Origin: Emydura subglobosa | Lineage: Eukaryota > Chordata > Testudines > Chelidae | Direction of reading: 5' to 3' | Length of the DNA: 64,000 bases | Assembly: GCA_007922225.1 (NCBI GenBank) | Contig: ML679941.1 | Location: 58,181,849 to 58,245,848 of the forward strand | In this document: one piece after another, positions 25,010 through 34,886 of the stretch | Layout of the letters: every line of letters begins with the position of its first letter | Position numbering within the stretch: position 1 is the stretch's first letter | Made by a program: the position numbers and the translations under genes | Notes under the pieces: model-generated | Seen by the model: only the letters and a program-made list of their open reading frames with translations | Told to the model about the DNA's origin: nothing | Databases searched by the model: none

Positions 25010-25400
25010 GCTGTGTAGTTGTAGCTGTGTCAGTCCGATGATATTAGAGAGAAGAGATGCGTGAGATAATATCTTCTTTGGACCAACTTCTGTTGGTGAA
25101 GGAGACAAGCTTGGAGCCACACCAGAGCTCTTCTTCAGGTCTGGAAAAGGTACTCCAAGCGTCCCAGGTAAATGCAAAGTGGCCCAGATTGTTTGCATAC
25201 ATATTGAGACCACAAATCGGCCACCCTGCCTTGAATGGTTCTCTAGAATATGGATTAACTACGTATGCAAAACTATCTGTTCTACCTTGCATTTAGCTGT
25301 GATGCTGGGAGTACCTTTCCCAGGCTTCAAGAGCTCTCTGTGGCTCCAAAGCTTGTCTCTCTAATCAACAGAAGCTGATCCAATAGATATTACCTGTTAA
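25010..25400. mobile_element. Fold-back repeat
   Basis: The left arm GACCAACTTCTGTTGGTGAA followed by GGAGACAAGCTTGGAGCC is mirrored by GGCTCCAAAGCTTGTCTCTC and ATCAACAGAAGCTGATCC on the right arm. The overlapping ORFs on both strands are products of this palindrome. Confidence 0.6.
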
Positions 25401-25849
25401 TAGGCTCAAGTGAAAGGCAACAGGATGAACAGGGTTACAGACTGAAAACCTCTCACCCTCAGAGGTGATCTCTCTGGAACGGGTTGGTAGAACAGTAAAA
25501 GTGATATTGAAGCTAACTGTTCCATAGCTGTCCTGAGCAGTAAGAATCCAGTGACTGACACTGATCATAGTACTGCCAGCTGGTGTGATTTCATCAAAAG
25601 TCTCACAGTATTTGGTGTTTTTCTTGAAGTGCCTGCTCCTAAAGCCAAGCAATTACATGAGCAGCTCCGTTTTTTTTCTTTGTTGTTTAAGTTCCTAAAC
25701 CTGTGGCTTCAGAGAAAAGCTTGGCAACATGAAGCAAGCTCAGAAACCAGACGGTACATTAAAAAAAAAAAACCCACTTTTTTGTTCCACCCTCACGAGT
25801 TTGGGGGCTTGATGTTCCTGTTAAGGTGTGGGGTTGGGAAAGCGCTACA
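25401..25849. other. Upstream intron sequence, nothing recognised
   Basis: Ordinary sequence before the CpG island. Confidence 0.35.
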
Positions 25850-27110
25850 CGACAGGGGGGGCTGGGCAGCTGAGCACACACCCAGTAGTACGTGCCAGAG
25901 CTAACCCGGCTAACACGCGAACTTCAGTGTCAGGGGACCCCGCACTGGGGCAGCGTCGAAAGCTGGGCAGACAGATTTTGTGATTCGGGCTGTACTGAGC
26001 ATGCGCACAGGGACTGAGCCACCTGTGACCTGCCCTGCCCTGCCCTGTGCGGGGTGGGAGGGGCTGTTTTGTTTCTGCTCTCACAGGCCTCTGTGTCTCA
26101 GGGAGACTCTCAGCTCCGGCTCCCCGGGGCTGGGTTCTTAAAGGCACAGGCATCCCAATGCCTAAAAACAGCAGCTCCTGCTATACTGCCGGGGTCACAG
26201 CTTTTGTCTGGTTTTGGCATGGGGCAGCCCGGGTGACAGAAACACAGACAGGACAGAAACTGTGGCAGTACAGCCGCCGGGAGGGGGGGAGGAGGGGGGC
26301 AGAGGGATGTCACAGGTTTTGGCTGGTTTTGGCATCGGACAGAAGCTGCGGCGTTCCTGCGGGGCTCGCAGGTTTCGCCATCGGGCATCCTGCGTGCCAG
26401 GAACAGGGACGGTGACAACATCGGTCTGCCCGCGGCTTTCGGCTCAACACCGCCCGGGCCCGGCTTGGCAGGGAGGCAGGAACCGCACAGGGCGCCGGTC
26501 ACTAGTTCCCAACGTGTCTGCCGCGCCCTGCGCGCCCGGCTTGCGGGCTCAGGGCCCCCCTTCCGGGGAGGGGGGATTTGTTCTGCCTGGCCCGGCCCGC
26601 AGCCGCTGGGCTCAGCAGCGGAGAGACTCTGGGCGCGAGGGGACCGCCGCAATCGGGGCGCCGCCGCCTCCCCGTGGGCTCTCGCAGCGGCCGCGCCCCG
26701 CCCGTTGCCTGGGTTTCGAGTAAACAAGCGCAGGCGCGCCGGGCTGCCGAGCGCCAGTTGCGCTCCCAGTGGGGGCGCGGGCCGCACCGCTGCCCCTGGC
26801 AGTTAAAGACCCCGCGGATTCCCCCCGCGGCCACGTCCTCCCCAGGCGCGCACTCGCCGCCGCCCCCGCTCGCTCACCTCTGCTCTACGGCCGCTGCTGA
26901 CCCTTTCCCCAAGGCCAGACGCGTCCCCGTGTGCGCGCACCCGCCGGCTCTGCTGCGCGTGCACTCGAGGGGCGCGGACGCGCGCCGGGGTGTGTGTTCG
27001 ACTCGCGTCTTTGGCCCGGCCCAAGCAGGCTCCTCCCAAGCTGTGCCCCCTTCTCACTCCCGCCGCTTGCCACTCCTCGCGGGGGGCAGCATGCAGATGA
27101 AAAGCCTCAG
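25850..27110 (-). promoter_or_regulatory. CpG island, probable promoter of gene 1
   Basis: Strong rise in GC and CpG over about 1.2 kb in an AT-rich locus, upstream of exon 23875-23984 in the minus direction. The long ORFs on both strands here are composition effects. No TATA box was evident, as is usual for CpG promoters. It could also serve an opposite-strand transcript. Confidence 0.6.
26878..27000 (-). other. Candidate 5' untranslated exon of gene 1
   Basis: A strong minus-strand donor, GCAGAG then GTGAGC, lies at 26878/26877. The upstream boundary is unknown and set arbitrarily. Joining it to the exon at 23984 gives an in-frame TAG, so it would be non-coding. Confidence 0.3.
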
Positions 27111-27149
27111 GAAGGGTTGTGGGGTCTGGCGTCAGCCTTGCTGCCCGGG

Positions 27150-27660
27150 CACTGATTTTTAGAGTCCTGCCCCTCGGCAAGCATGGCAGGTCCAGTAGCA
27201 GCGCCACCCCAACTGCAGCCAGATTGAAGGAGTGCTGGGAGGAGGCTGCCTCCTTGCTGATCTCCCATCTCCCTGGCTGCAGCAGGGAAACTGTACATGT
27301 CCTGTAGCCCTGTTTACAACAACTGGGTCCCTAGGCAATGGCTCTCTTCTACAGCCAGGGGGAGAAGAGATCAGTGCTCCCCTTCCTCTGGTTCCAGCAG
27401 GGACCCCATCACTTAGGGACCCCAGCAGAGTGCTTTGCCATGCTCCCTGTAACAGCCAGGGGGAGGGAAGCATTGATCTCCCATCCCCTTGGCTGTAACA
27501 AGGAGCCTGCATCAGTCTTGTAGACCATCAGCAACAAGCTCTGTCTGAATCCTTAGGCAGTGGCTCCCTTAAGCAGCCAGTGGGAGGGGAGTGGAGGCCA
27601 CTCTGAAAGACCCTGTGGACCACTTTTGGCTCCTAGGCCACAGGTTGGGAACCACTGCTT
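27150..27660. repeat. Degenerate GC-rich repeat with a hAT-like right end
   Basis: About 100-bp degenerate units around CAGCCAGGGGGAG (27350, 27450, 27570) end in CAGGTTGGGAACCACTGCTT, a hAT-like terminus. No matching left end was found, so it looks truncated. Confidence 0.45.
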
Positions 27661-28541
27661 CAGACAGAGTCATTGGTTTAGATTTATTTGATAATTAGTT
27701 TATTAACTAAAAAAAGATAGATTTTAAGTGGTTAAATAGTCTTAGAATTTGTTCCCTTCTGCCATCTGGACAGGTGAATTGCTGTGTCACCCCAATCCCT
27801 CATTCGTGGAGCTCATTTTACCCTGCTTTGAATCCCCTGTTCCTGTGCAGCTAACATACAGCCTATAGCATATAAATTGCCCCCAACTCAGTGAGTGAGT
27901 GCCTCTAGCCAGTCATTCATGTGATTATGCAATGGTATGACCCCAGCCACTAACCCAGTCCCAGATGTAAGCCTAGGAACTGATGTTTTACAATGTTCTG
28001 TGTTGCCATCTAAACACTGCACGCTCAGAATGTTAGTCAATTTATCAAAGAAATTGATATGCACCAGCCTTGTCACTTAAAGAGTCTCTAACACACCTTA
28101 AACCAAATGCCTTGCTTTAGACAAAACAAACAAATACAGAAAGATTTTAAATTATTATAAATCAGAGGAAAGCAAGTCAGATTTGATCAAAACAAAATAA
28201 AAGGAAAATTGCATTCTAAACTAAGCTTAGCACTTTCAACAACCTTACAAAGTCAGATAATTCTCCCTCTCTGGGGATTCACACCCCACCCCCCTCCAGG
28301 TCAGGTGACAACAATATCCTTGTATGGCTTCCTCCATACCTGAGCCAGTGAACATCTCCATATCAATGCTTAGGCTAGTCCATTGTTCCTGTAAATACCA
28401 CACAGGTGCTCATAATCCCCCAACACTAGCTGTTTATTGGTCACAGCTGAGCCTGCAGTCTTCTTTATGCTGCTAGCACTCTATCATAATCACATTTATT
28501 GCAAATAGCTCTATTACCAAAGTGAACAACAGAGGGAAAAA
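27661..28541. other. Intergenic, possible unclassified retroelement remnant
   Basis: The stretch with TTTATTAACTAAAAAAAGAT and the region to about 28500 resembles interspersed turtle repeat sequence, but no family could be assigned. Confidence 0.3.
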
Positions 28542-28758
28542 AACAAGGTTACTTACCAGTAACTGTTGTTCTTCGAGATGTGTTGCTCATATCCATTCCA
28601 TCATAGGTGAGTGCGCGCCCCGTGCACGAGCCTCCGGAAGCTTTTCTGCCCTAGCAACCCCCTGCGGGTCGGCTCCTGCGCCCCCTGGAGTGCCGCGCTC
28701 ATGTCGCGGTATATAGGGAGCCTGCCGACCCCGTGGCCACCAGTCCCTTCTTTCTGCC
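28542..28758. repeat. E2 inverted terminal repeat (3' side)
   Basis: Left-specific tip AACAAGGTTACTTACCAG (28542-28593), then about 165 bp that is inverted at 34887-35050 with very few differences. Carries TATATAGGG at 28710, facing into the element. Confidence 0.88.
28710..28715 (+). promoter_or_regulatory. TATA-like box in the E2 3' terminal repeat
   Basis: GCGGTATATAGGG on the plus strand. It would drive transcription antisense to the element's genes. Functional status is inferred from position only. Confidence 0.35.
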
Positions 28759-28789
28759 GACTCCGACAGCGGGGACGGCGGGTGGGTTT

Positions 28790-28890
28790 GGAATGGATAT
28801 GAGCAACACATCTCGAAGAACAACAGTTACTGGTAAGTAACCTTGTTTTCTCTCTTCGAGTGTTTGCTCATATGCATTCCATCATAGGTG
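28790..28890. repeat. E2 internal complementary region
   Basis: 28790-28847 is the reverse complement of the left tip (28542-28599), and 28850-28889 is the reverse complement of the right tip (35038-35077). It therefore equals the reverse complement of a head-to-tail junction of the two termini, the template proposed for circularisation of DIRS-1 cDNA. Confidence 0.85.
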
Positions 28891-28923
28891 ATTATGTAGC
28901 CATACCATGGAGGCGGGTAGGAG

Positions 28924-29979
28924 TCACTGTTGAGTAGCCCTTCTTAGGACGGCTCTGCCTACAGCCGCGTCTTCTCTTGCCTGTTGTACAATGGCGTAAT
29001 GGGAAGAGAAGGTATGGACAGATGACCAGGTTGCTGCCCTGCAAATGTCCGTCAGGGGCACCCGTTCCAGGAAGGCCGCTGACGAGGCCTGGGCTCTGGT
29101 CGAGTGTGCCGTCACGGAGCTGGGAAGCGGCACCTTCGCCTGCTCGTAACAAGTGCGGATACATGCGGTAATCCATGTAGAGATGCGTTGAGAAGACACA
29201 GGTAAACCCTTCATTCTCTCAGCAACCGCGACGAACAGTTGGGTTGTCTTTCTGAAAGGCCTTGTCCGATCGATGTAAAAGGCCAGGGCCCTCCTGACAT
29301 CTAAGGAGTGCCATCTCTGCTCTGCCTCCGATCCGTGGGGTTTGGGAAAGAATACGGGGAGGAAAATGTCTTGGTTACAGTGGAACTGGGACACCACCTT
29401 GGGTAAGAAGGCTGGGTGGGGTCTCAGTCTCACTTTGTCCTTATAGAAGACAGTGTAAGGGGGCTCCGAGGTCAAGGCTTTTAACTCGGAGACCCGTCTG
29501 GCCGAAGTAATGGCTACTAGGAAAGCCACCTTCCAGGACAGGACCAGCAAAGGGCATGTAGCCATGGGTTCGAATGGGTGTCCGGTTAACATGGAGAGAG
29601 CCAAGTTCAGGTCCCAGAGAGGTACCGGGTCGCGAACTTGCGGGTATAGTCTCTCTATCCCCTTCAGGAACCTACAGGACATAGGATGAGAGAAGATAGA
29701 TCTCCCTTCCATCGGCCGGTGGAAGGCCGAGATGGCCGCCAGGTGCACCCTCAGGGAAGCCAGTGCGAAGCCCCGCATCTTCAGGTGAAGGAGGTATTCT
29801 AGGATTGCCTGTATGGGCGATGAACTAGGTAAGATACCCCGGGACTCTGCCCAAAGGGTAAAGCGCTTCCACTTAGCCTTATACAGCATCTGAGTGGAAG
29901 GTTTCCTGCTCCCTAAGAGGACCTGCTGTACTTGTGTTGAGCAGGCTCTCTCCCCTTCAGTTAACCACAAAGCCTCCAT
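28924..29979 (-). CDS. E2 tyrosine recombinase (DIRS integrase)
   Basis: Catalyses site-specific recombination that inserts the circular cDNA, replacing a DDE integrase. A start at MEALWLTEGE (29979) is chosen as the nearest upstream Met, but the frame is open back to the RT start at 31836, so the true start is uncertain. The core-binding helix region (MLYKAKWKRFTLW) precedes the catalytic part. Visible residues, numbered from the 31836 Met, are R780/R781 in SARRVSEL, H911 and R914 in HSTR, and Y947 in SSHYAI. The gene overlaps the methyltransferase-like frame, as in other DIRS elements. It appears intact. Confidence 0.85.
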   Translation of the reverse strand: MEALWLTEGERACSTQVQQVLLGSRKPSTQMLYKAKWKRFTLWAESRGILPSSSPIQAILEYLLHLKMRGFALASLRVHLAAISAFHRPMEGRSIFSHPMSCRFLKGIERLYPQVRDPVPLWDLNLALSMLTGHPFEPMATCPLLVLSWKVAFLVAITSARRVSELKALTSEPPYTVFYKDKVRLRPHPAFLPKVVSQFHCNQDIFLPVFFPKPHGSEAEQRWHSLDVRRALAFYIDRTRPFRKTTQLFVAVAERMKGLPVSSQRISTWITACIRTCYEQAKVPLPSSVTAHSTRAQASSAAFLERVPLTDICRAATWSSVHTFSSHYAIVQQAREDAAVGRAVLRRATQQ

Positions 29980-30526
29980 GCCGTCAAGTGGAGGGAGTCC
30001 AGGTCCGGGTGAAGGAGGCGGCCCCGGTCCTGGGAGAGGAGGTCGTATCGCCTCGGCAGCGGTATCGGCTCGGCAATGGACATGTCCAATAGCATAGTGA
30101 ACCAGTGCTGCCGGGGCCAGGCTGGTGCAACGAGGATGACATTCGCCTTGTCCCTCTTGACTTTCAGGAGCACTCTGGGGAGTAATGGAACGGGGGGAAA
30201 CGCATACATCAGGGGCCCCGTCCAGTTGATTAGAAAGGCGTCCGAGAGGGAGCCGTGCTCTCGTCCCCGGAGTGAGCAGAACCTCTGGCACTTCTTGTTC
30301 CACGCAGAGGCGAACAGGTCCAGTTGGGGAGTGCCCCACTTGTGGAAGAGAGAAGACACCACCTCCTTGTGGAGTGACCAGTCGTGGCGGGGTACGAATG
30401 ACCTGCTGAGGCGGTCCGCCTCGTCGTTCCTGACCCCGGGGAGGTGAGAGGCAGAGAGGTGAAAATCGTGCCTCACTGCAAGGTCCCATAGCTGTATGGC
30501 TTCCTGGCACAGAGTGGAGGAGCGTG
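29961..30526 (-). CDS. E2 RNase H C-terminus plus DIRS methyltransferase-like domain
   Basis: The frame opens at the G8 tract (30527-30534) and ends at 29961. It starts with the RNase H C-terminal motif (ASHLPGVRNDEADRLSR) and continues with WGTPQLDLFAS, LMYAFPPVPLLPRVL and VILVAPAWPRQHWF, the block found after RNase H in DIRS elements and likened to Dam-type methyltransferases. In E1 the same segment is in frame with RNase H, so the separation in E2 is a single-base indel or a slippage site. Enzymatic function is unproven. Confidence 0.75.
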
Positions 30527-30534
30527 CCCCCCCC
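30527..30534 (-). other. G8 homopolymer that breaks the RNase H frame
   Basis: Eight G on the coding strand. One fewer would keep RNase H in frame with its own C-terminus. E1 has six at the matching place and stays in frame. Confidence 0.7.
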
Positions 30535-31907
30535 TTGCCTGTTTATATAAAACATGGCTGCTGTATTGTCCGTGAGGACATGCACTGCTCTGCCCGTTAT
30601 GAACCTGAGGAAGACCTTGCAGGCGAGTTGAACTGCCCGTAGCTCCCTGACATTGATGTGCAGGTGCCGTTCGTGAGGCGACCATAGACCTTGTGTGCTG
30701 AGGTCGTTGGTCATGTGGGCTCCCCAACCCACATCTGAAGCGTCTGTTATCAGCGTCACCGATGGGGTTAAGTCTGCAAAGGGAACCCCCCGAAGAACCT
30801 CGCTCGGGTCCGTCCACCAGATGAGGGAGGTTAGGACCTGGGCTGGGATGGTGACCACCCTGGAAAGTGAATGTCTGGCTGGGGTGTACACCGAGGTTAG
30901 CCAACCTTGTAGGGGCCTGAGTTTGAGGCGAGCTAGTCTCACCACATATGTGCATGCCGCCATGTGACCCAACAGCTGAAGGCAGCGCCTGGCTGTCGTC
31001 GTGGGAAAACTGAAGAGTTCCTGAATGATGGCGGTCATGGCCTGGAATCTGGGCAGTGGGAGGAAGGCCCGGGCTTGGACTGCATCCAGGGTGGCCCCTA
31101 TAAAGTCTATCCGCTGTACTGGAGTAAGTGTGGACTTCTGCTCGTTGACGAGCAGGCCCAGCCTGGTACAGGTTGTGCAGGTCAGGGCTAGACTGTTCTG
31201 TACGTGAACCCTGGATCTTCCCCGTATTAACCAATCGTCGAGATAGGGGAAGATCTGGACGCCTCTGCGGCGGAGGTGGGCCGCTACCACCGCCATACAC
31301 TTCGTGAAGACCCTGGGTGCTGAGGAGAGGCCAAATGGTAGGGCCGAAAATTGGTAGTGGACACCTGCTACCATAAAACGAAGAAAACGTCTGTGCCCAG
31401 GGAGGATAGAAATATGGAAGTAAGCATCCTGTAAATCGAGGGCAGCATACCAATCCCCTGGATCTAGTGTGGGAATGATGGAGGCTAGGGAGAGCATCCG
31501 GAACTTGAGGCGTCTGATAAATCTGTTTAGACGACGAAGGTCCAGAATAGGTCTGAGGCCTCCCTTTGCCTTGGGGATAAGGAAATAGCGGGAATAGAAC
31601 CCCCTGCCCCTCTCCGAAGGAGGAACTTCCTCTACCGCCCCAAGGCGGAGAAGAGAGTGAACCTCTTGGACGAGGAGTAGCTCGTGAGATGGGTCCCTGA
31701 AGAGGGACGGGGTAGGGGGAGAGTCTGGAGGAAATGCCGAGAGTTGGAGAGCATAGCCTCGTCTCACTATGCTGAGTACCCAGCGGTCCGAGGTTATTCC
31801 CTGCCACTCTCGGAGGAAGGGGTGCAGTCTGTTCATAAAGGGGGGGGTGGAAACCAGTGGGATGGTGATGGTTACTAGGCTGCCCTCGAGCGTCCCGTCA
31901 AAAGGAC
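30527..31907 (-). CDS. E2 reverse transcriptase-RNase H
   Basis: Copies element RNA into cDNA. Numbering from the Met at 31836: IPKAKGGLRPILDL at 88-101; catalytic aspartate block ALDLQDAYFH at 132-141; LPFGLSSAP at 166-174; YLDD at 198-201. RNase H carries D365 (ITDAS), E398 (VRELR) and D423 (LTDN). The frame is open 5' of that Met through the gag TGA, in the +1 frame, and this leader (FDGTLEG) is conserved in E1, which has no ATG there. Expression by +1 shift from gag is therefore likely. The frame breaks at G8 (30527-30534). Confidence 0.88.
31896..31901 (-). promoter_or_regulatory. Candidate +1 frameshift site at the gag stop of E2
   Basis: Coding-strand TCC-TTT-TGA-C. The RT frame is +1 and open across this stop. 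E1 has CAA-TTT-TGA-T at 12919-12924 with the same frame relation. Confidence 0.5.
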
Positions 31908-34684
31908 CGCTTGGTATTTTTCTGCTGGCCCTGCTGGGAGCCCCCTGCAGGGCCTTGGCGGTCTCTTCTGTTCGACTGCCTGAAGCGGTCTCGACCTCGC
32001 CTGGATGGAGTTGGTCGAGGAGGCAGTCGAGGGGCAGGCTGCTGTTGTTGCTGCCGTTGGGGTCGTTGTCTGCCCTGGCGCCTCGTGGCCTGTGGCATAT
32101 AGAGGCCTAAGGACTTAAGGGTGGCTCGAGAGTCCTTGAGGGCGTGTAATTTACTGTCTGTTCTATCCGAGAACAGACCCACGCCCTCAAAAGGCAGATC
32201 CTGGATGGCCTGCTGCACCTCTAATGACAGACCCGAAGACTGCAGCCACGCGGCCCGGCGCATCACGATGCCCGATGCCATAGCCCTTCCCGCTGCGTCG
32301 GTGGCGTCGCTTGAGGATTGGAGGGCCGCTCCGGCGACTGTAGCTCCCTCCTGCAGGATGGTGTTGAAGTCCTCCGCCATGTCAGGTGGTAAAGCGCGGA
32401 GGAACCGTTGGAGGGAAGCCCACAGGTTCAAATTGTACCTGCCGAGGAGCGCTTGGTGATTTGCAATGCGGAGTTGTAATGCCGCAGTCGAATAAATTTT
32501 TCTACCAAATAAGTCCAGTTTTTTGTTTTCTTTGTTCTTTGGTGTACTGGACTGGGCCCCCTGTCTGTCCCTCTGATTAACTGCATCTACGACCAGCGAC
32601 CCAGGGGGGGGGTGGTTGTACAGGTATTCAAACCCGTGGGCGGGAACGTAATATTTGCGCTCCGCAGTCTTGGAAGTGGCCGACACTGACGCTGGGGTCT
32701 CCCACAGGGGCTTGACCACCTTTAACACCCTATCGTGGACAGGGAGCGCGACGCGGGAGGGGCCTGCTGAGCTAGAGGTCCCGAAAAGAGGATCCTCCTC
32801 CTCCGATAGTTCTTTTAGGTCGAGCTGCAGATTGTCAGCTAGCCTCCTGAGCAGTTCCTGATGGGTCTTATAATCAGGCAGGGGTGTTCTCTGGTCCCTG
32901 GAGGTGGTGTCAGGAGGAGAGGAGGAGGAGGACTGGTGCAGGGGACCCGTAGATGGACCTTCCATCGGGTCGGAATCCTCATCCGAGGAGTCCGGTCTGT
33001 CCTGACTAGGAGGAGGGGGCTGGACCGCTACTGAGGGGACCGACGCCGCACCCTGGGTCTGTTGTTGAGGCCATGGTCCCCAATATGGCCATTGCCAGGG
33101 CCCATGCATCCATGCTGGCACCGGTCCCGGTGCCGTGGATGTTGCGGGCCCGGAAGGTGCCGGGCTACGGGACTTCGGGCGCTTCCCCTTGTCCTTGCCC
33201 CGATCCTGCAGTGATCTGCTCCTGGAGGAGCGGGAGCGGCTACGGCGGTATCTGTGACGCCGGCGCGGCGGGGAGCGGCTATAAGTGGACGAGCGGCCCC
33301 GGGACCGTCTTGCTCTACCGTGGCCAGGCGACCTAGAGCGGTCTCTCCCTCGGCTGCGGCTGCTCCGGTGCTCCGGAGAGTCTCCGAGTGGCCGGGCGTG
33401 CTGCACCGGGGACCTCCTCGGGGTAACTCTGGGGGCCCTCGCCGAGGGCGACCGGTGGTAGGGTTCCGGGGCAGGGTGACCCCGACGGCTGCCAGCGGAT
33501 GGGGAGCGATGGCTGTCCCGGGAACGCTCACGGGCCCGGACCGGAGATCGTGACCGGTGCCGAGGGCTGTAGCGATGCCGAGAGTCCGACCGGTGCCGAG
33601 GGCTGTACCGGTGCCGAGGGCTGTACCGGTGCCGAGAGCCCGACTGGTGCCGAGAGCCCGACCGGTGCCGTATAGCTCGGTGCCGAGAGTCCGACCGGTG
33701 CCGAGAGTCCGACCGGTGCCGTATAGCTCGGTGCCTAGAGTCCGACCGATGCCGGTCATCACCAGGAGAGGGCGTTCGGTGCCGGGAGCTGCGCACCGGG
33801 GAGCGAGAGTGGCGCCCGCTCGGATGTTCAGAGCGCCTCTGCTCCGCTTGTGAACCAGATCGGTGCCGAGAGGTATGCACCGAAGTGCGAGGATGGTCAG
33901 TCTCTCTCGGTGCCGGCAGGCTCTCCTGACGATGGAGGGACGCCGAGGATCTGGTGGGCGATGGAGAGTGGCCGCTCTCGGAACCTCGGGACCGCTCCAG
34001 TTGCTGCGGTACCGAGGTGCTCAACGACATAAGGTCGGAGCGAGGAGGGGGGGATCCCGCTTCCCCCGTCCTCGACCTTCTGGGGGGAGACGATGGTTCC
34101 TGTCTCCGCTGCCCACCGGGGTAACCCAGCACGGATCTACCCCGAGACGCCAACCCTGACTCCCTCGGCCGAGGGGGGGATGGAGGCGTTGGCATGGCCA
34201 TGAGGGCTCGTGCCGCTACGAACGCCTCCGGCGTCGACGGCCCTTGCAGGAGAGGTCCCCCACCCCCCGGGGTCGGGGGAGGCTCTCTGCGTGGCGACGC
34301 CGGTGTCGGCTCTGATCGTACCCCCTGCTGTGCCGGTAGCAGGGGGGAGTCCATAGGCACCGGGTCCAGCCGCTTCTTCTTCTTCGGCACCTTTAGCGCC
34401 GGTGCCGCTGTCGGTGCCGGAGGCGCGCTATGCGCCGATGAGACGCTCGGTGCCGATGGAGATCCCGAGGGCTCGGAGACCGGACGAAGCGCCGACTCCA
34501 TCAGGATCGTCCGAAGGCGGGCATCTCGCTCCTTCTGCGTCCTGGGTTTGAAGGACTTACAGATGCGACACTTGTCCTTCCTGTGGAGCTCACCCAGGCA
34601 GCGAAGACAGCGGTCATGCGGGTCGCTGATGGGGAAAGCCTTCGAGCATTCCACGCAGGCTTTAAACCCCAAAGTGCCCGGCAT
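31896..34684 (-). CDS. E2 Gag-like protein with zinc motifs and SR-like domain
   Basis: This 928-residue open frame starts at the ATG at 34684. Residues 10-42 hold C10, C13, H23, C26, C29, H34, C39 and C42, enough for two zinc sites. Residues about 70-270 are proline/serine-rich, and a KKKKR cluster lies near 100. Residues about 275-510 are an arginine/serine-rich domain with HRSDSRHR-type repeats, like SR splicing factors. The C-terminal third (DYKTHQELLRRLADNLQ onward) is the DIRS Gag core, shared with E1 and E3, and ends in a basic, glutamine-rich tail. It presumably binds RNA and forms the particle; function is inferred from position. Confidence 0.85.
33550..33765. repeat. Minisatellite encoding the Gag SR repeats
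   Basis: Tandem CCGGTGCCGAGAGTCCGA-type units of about 21-24 bp, with exact reuse of a longer unit (GTATAGCTCGGTGCC at 33671 and 33719). They encode the RHRSDS/RHRYSP repeats in Gag. Confidence 0.8.
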
Positions 34685-34735
34685 GGCGCCGGGAGCCCGT
34701 AAGGGCTAGCTAAGTACTTAAAACACTAAAACTAC

Positions 34736-34756
34736 TTTTTTTTTTTTTTTTTTTTT
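34736..34756. repeat. T21 tract in the E2 leader
   Basis: Homopolymer between the 5' terminal repeat and gag; it reads as A21 on the coding strand. Confidence 0.9.
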
Positions 34757-34886
34757 AAGTAACAGGTTAAAACTATGAACTTTTATACAACTACAACTAT
34801 AAAACTATAAAACTATAACTAGAACAGGTTGAGGAGATTGCTACTTGCGATACAGCAAGGGGCAGCGTTCCAAAAGACCGTCACGG

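Noticed and set aside
25044..25364. Overlapping ORFs on both strands
   Set aside because: Products of a palindromic repeat; both arms give similar peptides.
26110..27512. ORFs of up to 225 residues on both strands in the CpG island
   Set aside because: GC-rich DNA has few stops; the products are Pro/Arg/Gly-rich, overlap each other and have no family resemblance.
28522..28823. ORFs in the E2 terminal repeat, mirrored at 34845-35134
   Set aside because: Both copies are translations of the inverted terminal repeats and cross element boundaries.
33550..33765. Regularly spaced repeats considered as a CRISPR-like array
   Set aside because: The units are directly adjacent, without unique spacers, in a vertebrate retroelement ORF.
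33028..34709. Long ORFs on the plus strand and in alternative frames over gag of E2
   Set aside because: They are antisense or shifted readings of the GC-rich SR-repeat region of gag, without recognised domains.
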